Assembly (NCBI GenBank): GCA_964498075.1 | Contig: CAZCGA010000013.1 | Coordinates: 12,633 to 76,632 of the forward strand | Direction of reading: 5' to 3' | Origin: CAZCGA01 sp964498075 | GTDB taxonomy: Bacteria; Desulfobacterota; Binatia; HRBIN30 | DNA: 64,000 nucleotides | In this document: in pieces, positions 25,546-35,345 of the stretch | Layout: each line of letters starts with the position of its first letter | Numbering within the stretch: position 1 is the stretch's first letter | Position numbers and translations under genes: made by a program | Notes under the pieces: model-generated | The model's database searches: none | Seen by the model: only the letters and a program-made list of their open reading frames with translations | Told to the model about the DNA's origin: nothing

Positions 25546-27483
25546 ATGCCTCCGGTACGTTCCAGCCCATTCGGCTCGTGGAAGTCGCCGATCACCGCCG
25601 ACCTGATCGTCTCGGCCACAATCGGTCTCGGGCAGATCGCGCTCGACGGCGACGATGTGTACTGGATCGAGACGCGGCCGCAGGAAGGTGGACGGAACGT
25701 CGTCGTGCGGTGCACCTCGGACGGACAGCGCAGCGATGTGACGCCCGCACCGCTGAGCGCACGCACTCGGGTGCACGAGTACGGCGGCGGTGACTTTGTC
25801 GTCAGCGACGGGTCGGTCTACTTTTCGAACTTCGCCGATCAACGCCTGTATCGCCAATCCTTCGGAGCACCGCCGCAACCGATCACCCCGGAGTCGAGCT
25901 GCCGCTACGCCGACGCCGTCGTCGACGCGCGTCGAAGGCGCCTCATCTGCGTGCGGGAAGATCACACGAGCGGCGCGCATGAGCCGACCAACACGCTGGT
26001 CGGCGTCGACCTGCAAGACGGTCGCGGCTGCAACGTACTGGTCTCCGGACACGACTTCTACGCAGCGCCGCGTTTCAGCCCGGACGGGTCGCGGCTCGCG
26101 TGGCTTGCATGGAACCACCCGAACATGCCGTGGGACGGAACGGAGCTCTGGGTCGCCGAGCTGAATGCCGACGGCTCGCTCAGTCGGACGCAATGCGTCG
26201 CCGGCGGCGTGGCGGAATCGATCTTCCAGCCGGAGTGGTCGCCCGACGGCGTGCTGCACTTCGTCTCGGACCGCACGGGTTGGTGGAATCTCTACAGCTG
26301 GCGCGATGGAGGTGTCGAAGCGCTCTGCGAGATGACGGCGGAGTTTGGGCGCGCCCAGTGGGTGTTCGGCATGTCGGCGTACGGCTTCGAGTCGGCGCAC
26401 GTCATCATCTGCTCGTACACACAGAATGGGAGGTGGTTCCTGGCGCGGCTCGATACTGCGACCCGGAAGCTCGAGCGGATCGACACCCCGTTCTCGGAGA
26501 TCGCCCAGCTGCGCGTGGCCGCGGGTGGTGCGGTGATGCACGCCGGCTCGCCCTCTGAGCCGCCGGCCATCGTGCGCTTGGACCTCGCGACCCGTCGGAT
26601 CACCACACTGCGGCGCCCCAGCGAGACGCCGCTCGATCCGGGATACATCTCGACTCCCGAACCGATCGAGTTCCCCACCGAGCACGGGCGTACGGCGCAC
26701 GCGTTCCTCTATCCGCCCTGCAATCACGATTGCACGGGTGCGGCAGGGACGCTGCCGCCACTGCTGGTCAAAGGCCACGGTGGGCCGACCGCAGCAGCGT
26801 CGAGCGTCCTCGATCTGAAGACGCAGTATTGGACCAGCCGAGGGTTTGCCGTGGTCGACGTGAACTATGGCGGCAGCACCGGATATGGACGAGCCTATCG
26901 CCGCCGTCTCGACGGGCAGTGGGGTGTCGTCGACGTCGACGATTGCGTCAACGCGGCGCGCTACCTGGTGGAGCGGGGTCGCGTCGATGCGAGTCGCTTG
27001 GCGATCAGTGGGCGCAGCGCCGGCGGCTACACGACATTGTGCTGCCTCACCTTCCGGACCGCGTTCAAGGCCGGCGCCAGCTACTACGGCATCGGCGATC
27101 TCGAAGCGTTGGCCCGCGACACCCACAAGTTCGAAGCGCATTACACGGACCGGCTCATTGGACCCTATCCGGAGCGCCGTGATCTGTATCGGGAGCGTTC
27201 GCCGATCCACTTCACCGAGCGGCTGTCGTGCCCGGTCATCTTCTTCCAGGGATTGGACGACAGCGTCGTTCCGCCGAGCCAGGCCGAAGCGATGGTCGCG
27301 GCCCTGCGCGCCAAGCAGCTGCCGGTTGCGTACGTGAGGTTTCCCGGCGAGCAGCACGGCTTCCGGCGCGCCGAGAACATCAAGCGCGCACTCGAAGCCG
27401 AGCTCTACTTCTACTCCCGCGTCTTCGGTTTCCTGCTCGCAGACCCCGTAGAGCCAGTGGCGATCGAGAACATCGGCGGCTGA
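25546..27483 (+). CDS. S9-family (prolyl oligopeptidase type) peptidase
   Basis: The 645-residue protein has an N-terminal seven-bladed propeller and a C-terminal alpha/beta-hydrolase domain. The nucleophile Ser491 sits in G-R-S-A-G. The other triad members are Asp572 in G-L-D-D-S-V-V and His604 in G-E-Q-H-G-F-R. The L-L-V-K-G-H-G-G-P-T oxyanion region and N-Y-G-G-S-T-G-Y-G-R also match. Such enzymes cut short peptides after proline or remove acylated N-terminal residues. There is no signal peptide, so it is cytoplasmic. It is followed by the direct repeat that borders the 27.6-35.9 kb block. Confidence 0.93.
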   Translation: MPPVRSSPFGSWKSPITADLIVSATIGLGQIALDGDDVYWIETRPQEGGRNVVVRCTSDGQRSDVTPAPLSARTRVHEYGGGDFVVSDGSVYFSNFADQRLYRQSFGAPPQPITPESSCRYADAVVDARRRRLICVREDHTSGAHEPTNTLVGVDLQDGRGCNVLVSGHDFYAAPRFSPDGSRLAWLAWNHPNMPWDGTELWVAELNADGSLSRTQCVAGGVAESIFQPEWSPDGVLHFVSDRTGWWNLYSWRDGGVEALCEMTAEFGRAQWVFGMSAYGFESAHVIICSYTQNGRWFLARLDTATRKLERIDTPFSEIAQLRVAAGGAVMHAGSPSEPPAIVRLDLATRRITTLRRPSETPLDPGYISTPEPIEFPTEHGRTAHAFLYPPCNHDCTGAAGTLPPLLVKGHGGPTAAASSVLDLKTQYWTSRGFAVVDVNYGGSTGYGRAYRRRLDGQWGVVDVDDCVNAARYLVERGRVDASRLAISGRSAGGYTTLCCLTFRTAFKAGASYYGIGDLEALARDTHKFEAHYTDRLIGPYPERRDLYRERSPIHFTERLSCPVIFFQGLDDSVVPPSQAEAMVAALRAKQLPVAYVRFPGEQHGFRRAENIKRALEAELYFYSRVFGFLLADPVEPVAIENIGG

Positions 27484-27592
27484 TGGGGCCTCCTCCCTAG
27501 CCCTCCTCCGCTCACGGAGATGTTCGTAGAGGAGGGGACCACATCGCGTTGGCGGGGTTGAGCCGGCGGGACGACTGGCGTGGAACGAGCGG

Positions 27593-27628
27593 CTCACCAG
27601 TGGTGGATTACATACTGTGGCGGCGCGG
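27593..27628. repeat. 36-bp perfect direct repeat, left copy
   Basis: Starts CTCACCAGTGGTGG and ends GGCGGCGCGG. An identical 36-bp copy is at 35845-35880 in the same orientation. Together they enclose the giant nuclease-type gene, a toxin-antitoxin pair and gene fragments (8.2 kb). This copy is between the S9 peptidase and the giant gene and overlaps no gene. Confidence 0.9.
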
Positions 27629-27678
27629 CGTCCCCCTTGCACCTGTCTGCCGGATCGTGACAATGCAATGCTGACTTG

Positions 27679-30600
27679 ATGCAGCCGCATGTAAATCCAA
27701 GCCTGCCACCGCCGTTCCACGAGCTCGGCGAGTATCCGTTCCAAGAGTTGTGTTGCGACCTCTTTGCGGAAGAAGAATCGGTCGCGAGCTGCGAAATATT
27801 CGGCACTCGGGGACAGATGCAGCGAGGAATTGATTTGTTCGCTCCTCGGCGCGACGGCGACGGAAGCGAGGTGGCGCAATGCAAATGTTATCGAGGCCTT
27901 TCAGTTTCAAGAATCCCTGCGGCTTCTGACAAGTTCTTCGAGCACCTGGAATATTGGCGAGCTTGCAAAGTGAAACGGTTCGTCCTGATCGCGGCTTGCC
28001 CACTCGACCGAACCGAACACCATGAAGCGATCCAGGATCAGAAGGCGCGATTCGCTCAGCATGGAATTGCGTATGAGGCGTGGTCGGCGAGGACGCTGCG
28101 CCAGAAACTGGCGCCACACCGTGCGATTGCAGAGCGGTACATTTCATCTCGAGATCTGGTCAACAGCATTTGCGGCCGGAGTGCGGGAGACGTTGTCGAG
28201 CTGCCGTCAGGGGGCGCGCACCTTGCCCGTGCGCTGGACGCGGCCGGGTCGCAGATCGCGCAGCTTTCGTCGGCGCTTTCCCGAGAGAAGTCTGCACGGC
28301 TCGAAGAGGCGCGAACACTGATCAGACGCGGCCAGAGAAGCAGCGCGTACGCCTTGGTCCGCGCGATCCGCGACGATCCAACTTGGAGCACCCTAGAGAA
28401 GCCTCTCCAAGCGAGAGTCCTTCGCGTCCTCGCCGGCTGTGTTCTCGATGTTGATGGCGATGCAGCAAGAGTGCAGACGCTAGCCGACGAGGCGCAAGCC
28501 CTAGACCCTACGGCAGACGACTCCGTCATACGCGCGGCAATCCGGTATCACGAGAACGGTCCAAGAGCAGCACTCGCCGGCCTTCCCTCGGCCGACAACA
28601 TCGACACGTTGAACTACCGGCTCGGGCTCTTGCTCGAACTCGGAGAGACCGAGCAGTTCCTGGCAATCCTGGCTAACGGACCCGACACGATCGAGGTGAA
28701 CGCCGAAACGCTCCGCATACAAGCGCTGGCGTCGGTCACCACGAGAGATCTTGCCGGAGCTCGAAGGCTTGTCGACCGGGCACTGGCTCAGGAACCGGAA
28801 TGGGAAAGCGTGCGAGTGGCTGCGGGCGTTGTCGAGTACTACTCGGCTTTGTCCGCGGCCGCCTTACCCGAGCAGCTCCCTCCCGTTCCCGGCCCCGTTC
28901 CGTGGGAATTCATTAAGCGGGATGACGAAAGCCGCGAGTATCTCCGAAGCGCAGAGAATCGGTTCCATCTCCTGTCAACAAGCCCTGAGCGCCCGCCGGA
29001 GTGGCGCCGCGTATTCTCCCTCTGGAGATTCGCCTGCTTGGCGAACGATCCGAATAGACAACCCGAAGCATCGGAACTCTGTCGCTCTCTTCTATCCGAC
29101 GAACCTGGCGATCCGAGGGTTCTCATGTGGGCCTTGGCCCGCGGGTACGATGTCGATATTGCCGCGAGCCGGACGTTCGTCGAGGCGAGCTTGTCTGAGG
29201 CACCCGATGCGCCTGATGCTGCTTCACTTCTCGTGGCAATGTGCCTTTCGCAGGGTAAATCGGCTGAGGCGCTGGAGCTTCTGGACCGCACGAAGGACGT
29301 TTTCGTGCAGGCCGGGCTCCTGGAGCGATGGCTATTCTGGCGGGTTCAGGTGTTGTCGGCGCGTGGCGCTGTAGCGGAGGCGTTGCAGGTCGCGGATTCT
29401 TGCAAAGATGCGGCCGCTCGTCGCCAACTCCGCCAGCTCGCTCTGCAGGGAAAGTTCGAGCAGGACGGCCAATGGCAGGAGCTGTTGCAGCATCTCGAGT
29501 CTTCATTTGAAGAGACTGGCGACCCACGTCTGCTGTACGACGCTTGCAACCTCAAGGCTCGTCTTGAGGACTGGCCATATGTTGCGGATCGAGCGAACAG
29601 ATTGCTCGAGTTGATCGGGACGCCGGCTGCCGTCCACCTCGCAGCTGGTAGTCTCTGGAACGCAAAGCGGTTCACGGCGTGCTTGAAGCTGCTAGACAAC
29701 GGATCGCGAGTCTTCCCCGGCGGTTCCCTCCCGCGAGAGCTTCGCCGCCTCCGAATCTACTGCATGCAAGAGGTCGGGCTCGTTTCCAAGGCGGTCGTTG
29801 AGGCTGAGCACCTGAGTCATGAGGAACAGAATACTGACAATCTGCTCGCATTGATCCAGTCGCTAGTTCTCACCGGAGACCTCAAGCGAGTTGCGGTGTC
29901 GGCCCGGTCTCTATCGGCTCAAGATGACGTTCCAGCGCGGGATCTGTTACGCGTGGGGCGGCTGCTGGTGTCGGAGGATGTCAACCTGGGTCGCCAGCTC
30001 TGGCGCCGAGCCGTTCAGCTCGATCTCTCGGACCCGACCACACTCACCGCGGCCGTCGATCTCGCCTATCGGCTCGGGCTCGAGGAAGAGGTGCGTCCCC
30101 TGCTGGAACGGATGCACGCGCTTGCGGCCGAGGGTTCTCCCGCCGTACGGAGAGTGGGGTTCGCCGAATTGATCTCGATGTCGCGCGCTTGGGCGGAGCA
30201 GCTGCCCGCAGTTGAAACCACATACCGATCAGGCCAGGTCCCCGTCCACGTTCTCGCCCAATTGCTGAAAGTGCCGCTCGTGAATCTAATTCCAGGAACC
30301 GGTAGGCGGAATCGAATTAGTCCCGATCCACGGCACCAATTACCTATGCTGATTCGCCACGGAAACCGGGGTGCGGGAGAGACATCCATCCTGGGAGATA
30401 ACACGCGTCGGCTGCACATCGACATTACGGGCATGCTGGCCGCGCACGACCTCGGAATACTTGACGCCGTCGAGCGCTGCTTCAAGGCTCTATGGATTTC
30501 ACCCTCGGCCATGCCCGCCTTGGTCGTCCAGCTGGCCACCTTGGTTCCCCAGCAGCCCGTGCATCTTTCCGGTCAAAAGCATGTTCTCGAGCTGCTGGAG

Positions 30601-33600
30601 CGTCAAGGACTCTGCGCGACAGAGGCTCCTACTGCGCCGCCTCGCGGAGATCCCCATCTCGTCCGCCGAATGGGAATCGAATGGATCGGCGTGCTGGAGA
30701 GAGCGGCGGCGCAAAACGGCTACCTCGTAGAGCACCTTCCGCTGACCAGCAACGACGACACGCGTTCCCTCGTCACGCTGAGCGAACGCGATGCCGCACG
30801 CATAGTCAACTGCCGAACTCTGGTCGACGCTCTCCGGCGCGATGGCGTTCTGTCGTCCGACGCACACAGCAAGGCCATCGACCGACTCGGCAACGAGGGC
30901 ATTCAACGTTCCGATACAGTGCCCCCGGAGCGGGGATCGATTGTATATCTGGTCGCAAGTACGGCGGGCGTTTTGGCCGATTCGAATCTCCTGGACCTGA
31001 TCTGTGATCACTTCGAGGTCTACGTAGACCGACGATACGTGGAACAAATCCGTTCCGAGCTCGCCGGTGTCGATGCGGCGGGAGTCCTACGCGGTTGGCT
31101 CCAAACCCTGGTCGACAGAGTTCGAAACGGATTGATGAGCGGCGTCTACCAAACCACGCAGGTCGATGACGAAGCACCAAAGCTACAAGCGGCGGAGAGG
31201 GGGGGCGTCAGCCTCGACGTTCGAGCACTGGGTGACCTCCTTGCATTCGCAGTTCAATCGGGTGACGCCATCTGGGTTGACGATCGCTATGTTACCTCGT
31301 TCTCGAATCGCGACGGAGCGCCCGTCGTGGGGATACTGGAGGTGCTTCAAGAACTCCGTTCGCGCTGCGCGATTGACGAGCCTCAGTACTACGAGAAGCT
31401 GCTGCAACTCCGCGCGTCCAACGCGCGATACGTCGCTCTGACGCCTGAGGAGCTCCTCTACTACCTCAAGGACGCTCCAATCACCGAGGGTCGCCTGGTC
31501 GAGACCAACGCGCTGTCCACGCTGCGCCGGTATGTTGCCGCCTGTCTTCTTGATCGCGCCCCCTTGCAACGTGGACCCGCACCGCAAGGCCGGGCCTCGC
31601 CATATGGCGAACTCAATTTCGTGTTCCAGACATTGACCGCAGTGACCCTGACGCTCTGTCGCTGCTTCGGAGAAGCTCCATCCATCGAGAGCGCTCAAGC
31701 GTGGGCCGATTGGCTGTTGTACAACGTGTATACCGGTACCTTCGGCGTGCGGGAGCTACTGGTTGCTGACATCAGTGGCGACGGCCTTGACTTCATCGGC
31801 CGGGACCTCGCAGTTGCAATCTGGGGTATGCTGACCGTCTTGGCTGACTCCGGCGCAGGCGCGACCGATGAGACGCGAAGTCGCTACATGCACTGGATCG
31901 AGGAACGCATTCTCCGCAGACGTTTCAAGGCGGACCCGGCCGTGATTCTGCCGACGTACCTCGCGTTGAAGGCAGTCGTGATCGACAAATTGAACGCCTA
32001 CCCCGAGAGTACGCCTGAGGGCGCAGTCTACCGAATCGCGTTGCAGCGGATGTTCTTGGAAGCCCCGCCGGCGGTTCGAGACGAAGTCAAACGCGATCCC
32101 GAGCTGTTTCCTCGCATCGGGCTGGCCGTCACTTGGACGATTCAGGTCGGACCCGTAACCTTTAGCGCGCCGGAGTTCTTTCGTGCAGCGGCGGATGCGA
32201 TCAATGGGCGCGAAGCCGTGGTGTGTGCCCAGGGCGCGACATCGTCATTCACGGTGAGGAAGGCTTCCAGGCAAGGGGACGAGCGCCTCGCCATCGAAGT
32301 AGTCGAGCAACAAGGAAGCACGCAGTTGCGCGCATCCGACCCCATATTCCGCCTCTTGCAAGACTCGCCTGCCGAACGAGAGGCGGTGCTCCGCGAGAAC
32401 CGAAACTGGTTCGATTGTGAGGCATCGCGGTGCGAAGCCGCGATCAATGAGATCATGAGCACGGCCGATCCGGCATTACGCATCGAACGGTTAGAGAGAC
32501 GGCGGGCTTCTTCGGCGGCGTGCTACTACGAGCGCATCGCTGAGGAACTTGAGCATTCAAGAAGCTTCGACATCAACGACCTCTTGCCGCCGTCGGCCAG
32601 TGATCTGCTCAGCCACTTTAGGCTCGATATTTCAGAAGCAGGCAACGACCGGAGTTTCAAGGCGATGTTGTCCGAGGCTTCTGAGCAGTTGATCGCGGAG
32701 GAGGGGATCAAGGAAGCTCTCGGTCGTGTAGCATCCTTCCCCGTTCCCACTCCAGCCCCACTTCTGCGGGAGCTAAAGAACCTGACAAGTTCCGCGCGCA
32801 ACCAGATTATCGAGGCGCTGGAGAGGCAATGTCATTCACCTATAGGGCTCTTGCACGTGATTGAGCTCGCGGTGCCACTTTTGAGTGATGACGAGATACC
32901 ACGCCAAATCGCGATTCGCGCCATGGATGCGCTATTCGACGAGCCCGCGGCCACAAGAGAATTCGAATTGTTTCACGCAATCCTAGAGAGGGTACACACG
33001 GAGCTGTCGAGCTGGGTGGACGTCAGCACGTGGCCGGCCTCGGTCAAGCTTGCCGTTGCTTGGGCCCACAGCCACAAGCTGCACGCCATATTCTCCAGCA
33101 CCCTCGCGGATGCAGACAAGCTCGCGGAATGGATCGAACAGGCAGGATCGCAGATGGGCAGCGAATCGCTGGGCCGACAACCGGAAACGTGGAACGACGC
33201 ACTCCATCCCAGATTGCTTCGCCGAGAGGACATTCTTACGCACGGTCTTGCGTCGGTGTTGCAGGGCAGCAGCGCAGAAACAATCGAGTCGCTGCGGATT
33301 CCGGAGCGAATCCGCTCAATCATTTTCGGCGGCCCGCTTGGGGCTCAGTTGCCGGGCGGGCCGCTATTGAGAGATCCAGCGTTGACGAGAAATTGCGCCG
33401 GCTCGATCTTCGGCGGTGACCGGGCCACTGTGTTGCGTGCGGTCGTCGGTGCCGAAGTGTCGGAGTCGGTCTCGTCTGCGTCTCTTCATGGCGTGGTTAG
33501 TCGCGCCCTCGACGTCCTCAAGTATGACGTCGCTTCTCAATATGCCTGGGTGGTTGTCACCTCCATTGTTTGTGATCTTCCCATCCACGAGGACTTGCGG

Positions 33601-34065
33601 GAAGAGCTGAGAGCTATCCTCTTCGCGGTGGATCTAGAGGCACTGTGGTCGCGAGATGCGTTCTCGGGCTATCTCGCTATCCGTTTCGCTGCAGGGCAGG
33701 TAGCGCACATCGACGACTGTGCACTTCGCGCCAGCGTGGAAGAGGCTCTCGTCAAGATCGCGCACCATCTCGATGGGCTCGGGAAACGGCAGAATCAACT
33801 CAGCGCCCCTGTGAGCATCGAGGACCACGCCATCAACCTGATTGACGCGGCATTGCGTATTGCCCACTACCCTGGCGAGGAACAGAAGACGAGCACCCGG
33901 TCGGCGCAACTGCTCATCAAGCTTCTCAATGCCTCATCCGCCGTCTCGGAATCAGTGAGGAGTACCGCGCCCCGACTCGTTTGGGAACTCCCCGCCAGAC
34001 AGCTCCACGGGATGTGGCAAGTAGAGCTGGAGTTGCGGGCAAGGGCGGGTGGACAGGCCGTCTAG
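27679..34065 (+). CDS. giant protein: Mrr-like nuclease, helical repeats, two PIN-like segments
   Basis: The 2,128-residue protein is not one I can name. Numbering starts at TTG 27676; ATG 27679 is preferred (subtract one). Residues about 15-160 look like a Mrr-type PD-(D/E)xK nuclease: Glu24 (P-F-Q-E-L-C-C-D-L-F), Asp53 (G-I-D-L-F-A-P) and Q-C-K (68-70). Residues about 200-870 are alpha-helical repeats, TPR-like (F-V-E-A-S-L-S-E-A-P-D-A-P-D-A). Residues about 912-960 (L-H-I-D-I-T-G-M-L) and 1087-1290 (I-V-Y-L-V-A-S-T-A-G, then I-W-V-D-D-R-Y-V) look PIN-like. The rest, 1290-2128, is mainly helical and unassigned. GC is visibly lower than in neighbours (one 60-base line at 32521 is 50 percent; one at 26101 is 65), suggesting transfer. 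No transmembrane segment or Walker box. Candidate nucleic-acid-targeting defence protein. Confidence 0.7.
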   Translation: MQPHVNPSLPPPFHELGEYPFQELCCDLFAEEESVASCEIFGTRGQMQRGIDLFAPRRDGDGSEVAQCKCYRGLSVSRIPAASDKFFEHLEYWRACKVKRFVLIAACPLDRTEHHEAIQDQKARFAQHGIAYEAWSARTLRQKLAPHRAIAERYISSRDLVNSICGRSAGDVVELPSGGAHLARALDAAGSQIAQLSSALSREKSARLEEARTLIRRGQRSSAYALVRAIRDDPTWSTLEKPLQARVLRVLAGCVLDVDGDAARVQTLADEAQALDPTADDSVIRAAIRYHENGPRAALAGLPSADNIDTLNYRLGLLLELGETEQFLAILANGPDTIEVNAETLRIQALASVTTRDLAGARRLVDRALAQEPEWESVRVAAGVVEYYSALSAAALPEQLPPVPGPVPWEFIKRDDESREYLRSAENRFHLLSTSPERPPEWRRVFSLWRFACLANDPNRQPEASELCRSLLSDEPGDPRVLMWALARGYDVDIAASRTFVEASLSEAPDAPDAASLLVAMCLSQGKSAEALELLDRTKDVFVQAGLLERWLFWRVQVLSARGAVAEALQVADSCKDAAARRQLRQLALQGKFEQDGQWQELLQHLESSFEETGDPRLLYDACNLKARLEDWPYVADRANRLLELIGTPAAVHLAAGSLWNAKRFTACLKLLDNGSRVFPGGSLPRELRRLRIYCMQEVGLVSKAVVEAEHLSHEEQNTDNLLALIQSLVLTGDLKRVAVSARSLSAQDDVPARDLLRVGRLLVSEDVNLGRQLWRRAVQLDLSDPTTLTAAVDLAYRLGLEEEVRPLLERMHALAAEGSPAVRRVGFAELISMSRAWAEQLPAVETTYRSGQVPVHVLAQLLKVPLVNLIPGTGRRNRISPDPRHQLPMLIRHGNRGAGETSILGDNTRRLHIDITGMLAAHDLGILDAVERCFKALWISPSAMPALVVQLATLVPQQPVHLSGQKHVLELLERQGLCATEAPTAPPRGDPHLVRRMGIEWIGVLERAAAQNGYLVEHLPLTSNDDTRSLVTLSERDAARIVNCRTLVDALRRDGVLSSDAHSKAIDRLGNEGIQRSDTVPPERGSIVYLVASTAGVLADSNLLDLICDHFEVYVDRRYVEQIRSELAGVDAAGVLRGWLQTLVDRVRNGLMSGVYQTTQVDDEAPKLQAAERGGVSLDVRALGDLLAFAVQSGDAIWVDDRYVTSFSNRDGAPVVGILEVLQELRSRCAIDEPQYYEKLLQLRASNARYVALTPEELLYYLKDAPITEGRLVETNALSTLRRYVAACLLDRAPLQRGPAPQGRASPYGELNFVFQTLTAVTLTLCRCFGEAPSIESAQAWADWLLYNVYTGTFGVRELLVADISGDGLDFIGRDLAVAIWGMLTVLADSGAGATDETRSRYMHWIEERILRRRFKADPAVILPTYLALKAVVIDKLNAYPESTPEGAVYRIALQRMFLEAPPAVRDEVKRDPELFPRIGLAVTWTIQVGPVTFSAPEFFRAAADAINGREAVVCAQGATSSFTVRKASRQGDERLAIEVVEQQGSTQLRASDPIFRLLQDSPAEREAVLRENRNWFDCEASRCEAAINEIMSTADPALRIERLERRRASSAACYYERIAEELEHSRSFDINDLLPPSASDLLSHFRLDISEAGNDRSFKAMLSEASEQLIAEEGIKEALGRVASFPVPTPAPLLRELKNLTSSARNQIIEALERQCHSPIGLLHVIELAVPLLSDDEIPRQIAIRAMDALFDEPAATREFELFHAILERVHTELSSWVDVSTWPASVKLAVAWAHSHKLHAIFSSTLADADKLAEWIEQAGSQMGSESLGRQPETWNDALHPRLLRREDILTHGLASVLQGSSAETIESLRIPERIRSIIFGGPLGAQLPGGPLLRDPALTRNCAGSIFGGDRATVLRAVVGAEVSESVSSASLHGVVSRALDVLKYDVASQYAWVVVTSIVCDLPIHEDLREELRAILFAVDLEALWSRDAFSGYLAIRFAAGQVAHIDDCALRASVEEALVKIAHHLDGLGKRQNQLSAPVSIEDHAINLIDAALRIAHYPGEEQKTSTRSAQLLIKLLNASSAVSESVRSTAPRLVWELPARQLHGMWQVELELRARAGGQAV

Positions 34066-34667
34066 CGGCCCTCTCGGCGTTGCTATCCATGGCCTCGACA
34101 GAGTACTGGATCGGCTACGCAGACTGGCTCGACTTCTCCTGTTCGTTGCTGGGCGATCGTCGCGCAGATCGAGAGGCCTGCCCGCACCCCGTGGTTGCGG
34201 GTCCTTGAAGCAGACTCGACGCGCCGGGGCGTTCTCCGCTTCACCACGAGCTTGCGACGCGGGCGCAAGGTCCTGACGGTCAAGTCTGGAAAGTAGAACT
34301 TCAAGCGTGAGCATTCGAGCTGTCGGCAGCGTTGTGGAATGGTGGACTTCCGCTTCATTCGACCGCGTCGACCCGAAGGGTGAGTCGTCAGCTTTCGGCG
34401 ATCGGCGCCGGATCACACGGCTCGATGCACATAGGCTGTCAGCACTCAGCTGTCAGCCATCAGCTCGAAGCGGTTCACGTCCGCAGATGCTCAGAGGATT
34501 GCCGGGCGAATTCCTATGGATGACGGCTGGACGCTGAGAACTCACCGCGGTGATGTCACCGTCACCGGGCTGACCCGCACGACCCGCACCCCCACGCTTG
34601 CCTTCAATCATGGGCGCCAAATGGAATGCGACTTTCGAGGCCTCATCCAGGAGCCGGAAGATCAGCT
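34066..34667. other. gap after the giant gene, partly repeats
   Basis: No gene is supported in these 602 bases. The short open frames have no similarity that I recognise. The stretch around 34435-34505 is a diverged copy of the repeat seen again at 35578-35645. Probable debris of earlier insertions. Confidence 0.6.
34435..34505. repeat. diverged repeat with CAGCTGTCAGC core, left copy
   Basis: Begins GCTGTCAGCACTCAGCTGTCAGC and continues through AGCGGTTCACGT to GATTGCCGGGCGA. The same order of blocks, with small differences, is at 35578-35645. The pair encloses the DUF433/DUF5615 genes and a broken VOC gene. It resembles low-complexity CAGCTGTC repeats found between genes. Confidence 0.65.
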
Positions 34668-35042
34668 CTAGACATCACGCGCAATCGGCAGCAGCCGAAT
34701 GCGCACCGCGGCATCTTCGACGGTGACGATGGCGCCTTGGCGGAGCGAGTCTTCAATGTCCGCCCAGCATTCGCTGAACCTGCGAAACAGCGCCTCGGGG
34801 TGGGTATTGCGCACCCGAAAGATGATGACCGACGGACCTGCTACGCCGGAGAAGGCGAGCAGATGGCCGTAGTCCAGGTCGTGGGTGACGATGACTTCGC
34901 CACCCGCCTTTGCTGCCTTGATGATCTCCGGGTCCTCGGCTCGCTCCAGCCCGATGTCTTGCGCGTGTCGGCATGGATGCCCAGCCGCCACCAATCGCGG
35001 AGCCAACTGGGGCAGCACGTTCATGTTCAGCAGCAGCTTCAC
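34668..35042 (-). CDS. DUF5615 family PIN-like toxin, altered first acidic residue
   Basis: The 124-residue protein starts at GTG 35042 (V-K-L-L-L-N-M-N-V-L-P). G-L-E-R-A-E-D-P-E-I-I-K-A-A and V-I-V-T-H-D-L-D-Y-G-H-L follow, then P-S-V-I-I-F-R-V-R. This is the DUF5615 PIN-like ribonuclease toxin pattern. The usual first motif is L-L-L-D-E-N; here it is L-L-L-N-M-N, so the acidic Asp and Glu are both lost. Asp61/Asp63 in H-D-L-D remain. The toxin may be inactive or weakened. GTGA overlap with the antitoxin gene. Confidence 0.82.
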   Translation of the reverse strand: MKLLLNMNVLPQLAPRLVAAGHPCRHAQDIGLERAEDPEIIKAAKAGGEVIVTHDLDYGHLLAFSGVAGPSVIIFRVRNTHPEALFRRFSECWADIEDSLRQGAIVTVEDAAVRIRLLPIARDV

Positions 35043-35287
35043 GCCGCGGCCTCTGCGCGTGGCACAATGCGCTCCTCCATGGCCCACGCCGCGTAACCGA
35101 GTGCTTCGTAGACATCCTCACGCTCCAACTCGGGCCACTCGGCCAGGATCTCGTCGATCGTCATACCCGAGCTGAGATAGCTGAGGATCGAAGCCACCGG
35201 CATCCGCAGCCCGCGGATACAGGGCTTTCCAAAGCACTTGTTCGGGTCGAGTGTGATGCGCTGAAACCGATAATGACGGATCTCCAT
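35039..35287 (-). CDS. DUF433 family antitoxin
   Basis: The 82-residue protein shows the DUF433 pattern: I-T-L-D-P-N-K-C-F-G-K-P-C-I-R-G-L-R-M-P-V, then a helix-turn-helix-like S-Y-L-S-S-G-M-T-I-D-E-I-L-A-E-W-P-E-L and a tail of alternating small residues. DUF433 proteins bind DNA and neutralise the DUF5615 partner. Order is antitoxin then toxin, as usual for this type. Its stop overlaps the toxin start by GTGA. Cargo of the 27.6-35.9 kb block. Confidence 0.88.
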   Translation of the reverse strand: MEIRHYRFQRITLDPNKCFGKPCIRGLRMPVASILSYLSSGMTIDEILAEWPELEREDVYEALGYAAWAMEERIVPRAEAAA

Positions 35288-35345
35288 GAGTCTTCTCCCG
35301 GTTGTGTCGCCAGTCTAGCATGGCTGGCCCACCGCGCAGCAACGA

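Noticed and set aside
25531..27879. A 782-codon open frame antisense to the S9 peptidase
   Set aside because: It follows the codon shadow of a high-GC gene on the other strand; the plus-strand product has a full catalytic triad.
30361..30390. A Walker-A-like G-N-R-G-A-G-E-T-S in the giant protein
   Set aside because: The lysine is replaced by Glu and no Walker B or sensor motif follows, so it is not evidence for a STAND-type NTPase.
34083..34416. Open frames after the giant gene
   Set aside because: No homology, odd composition, overlap with a repeat and no ribosome-binding site.
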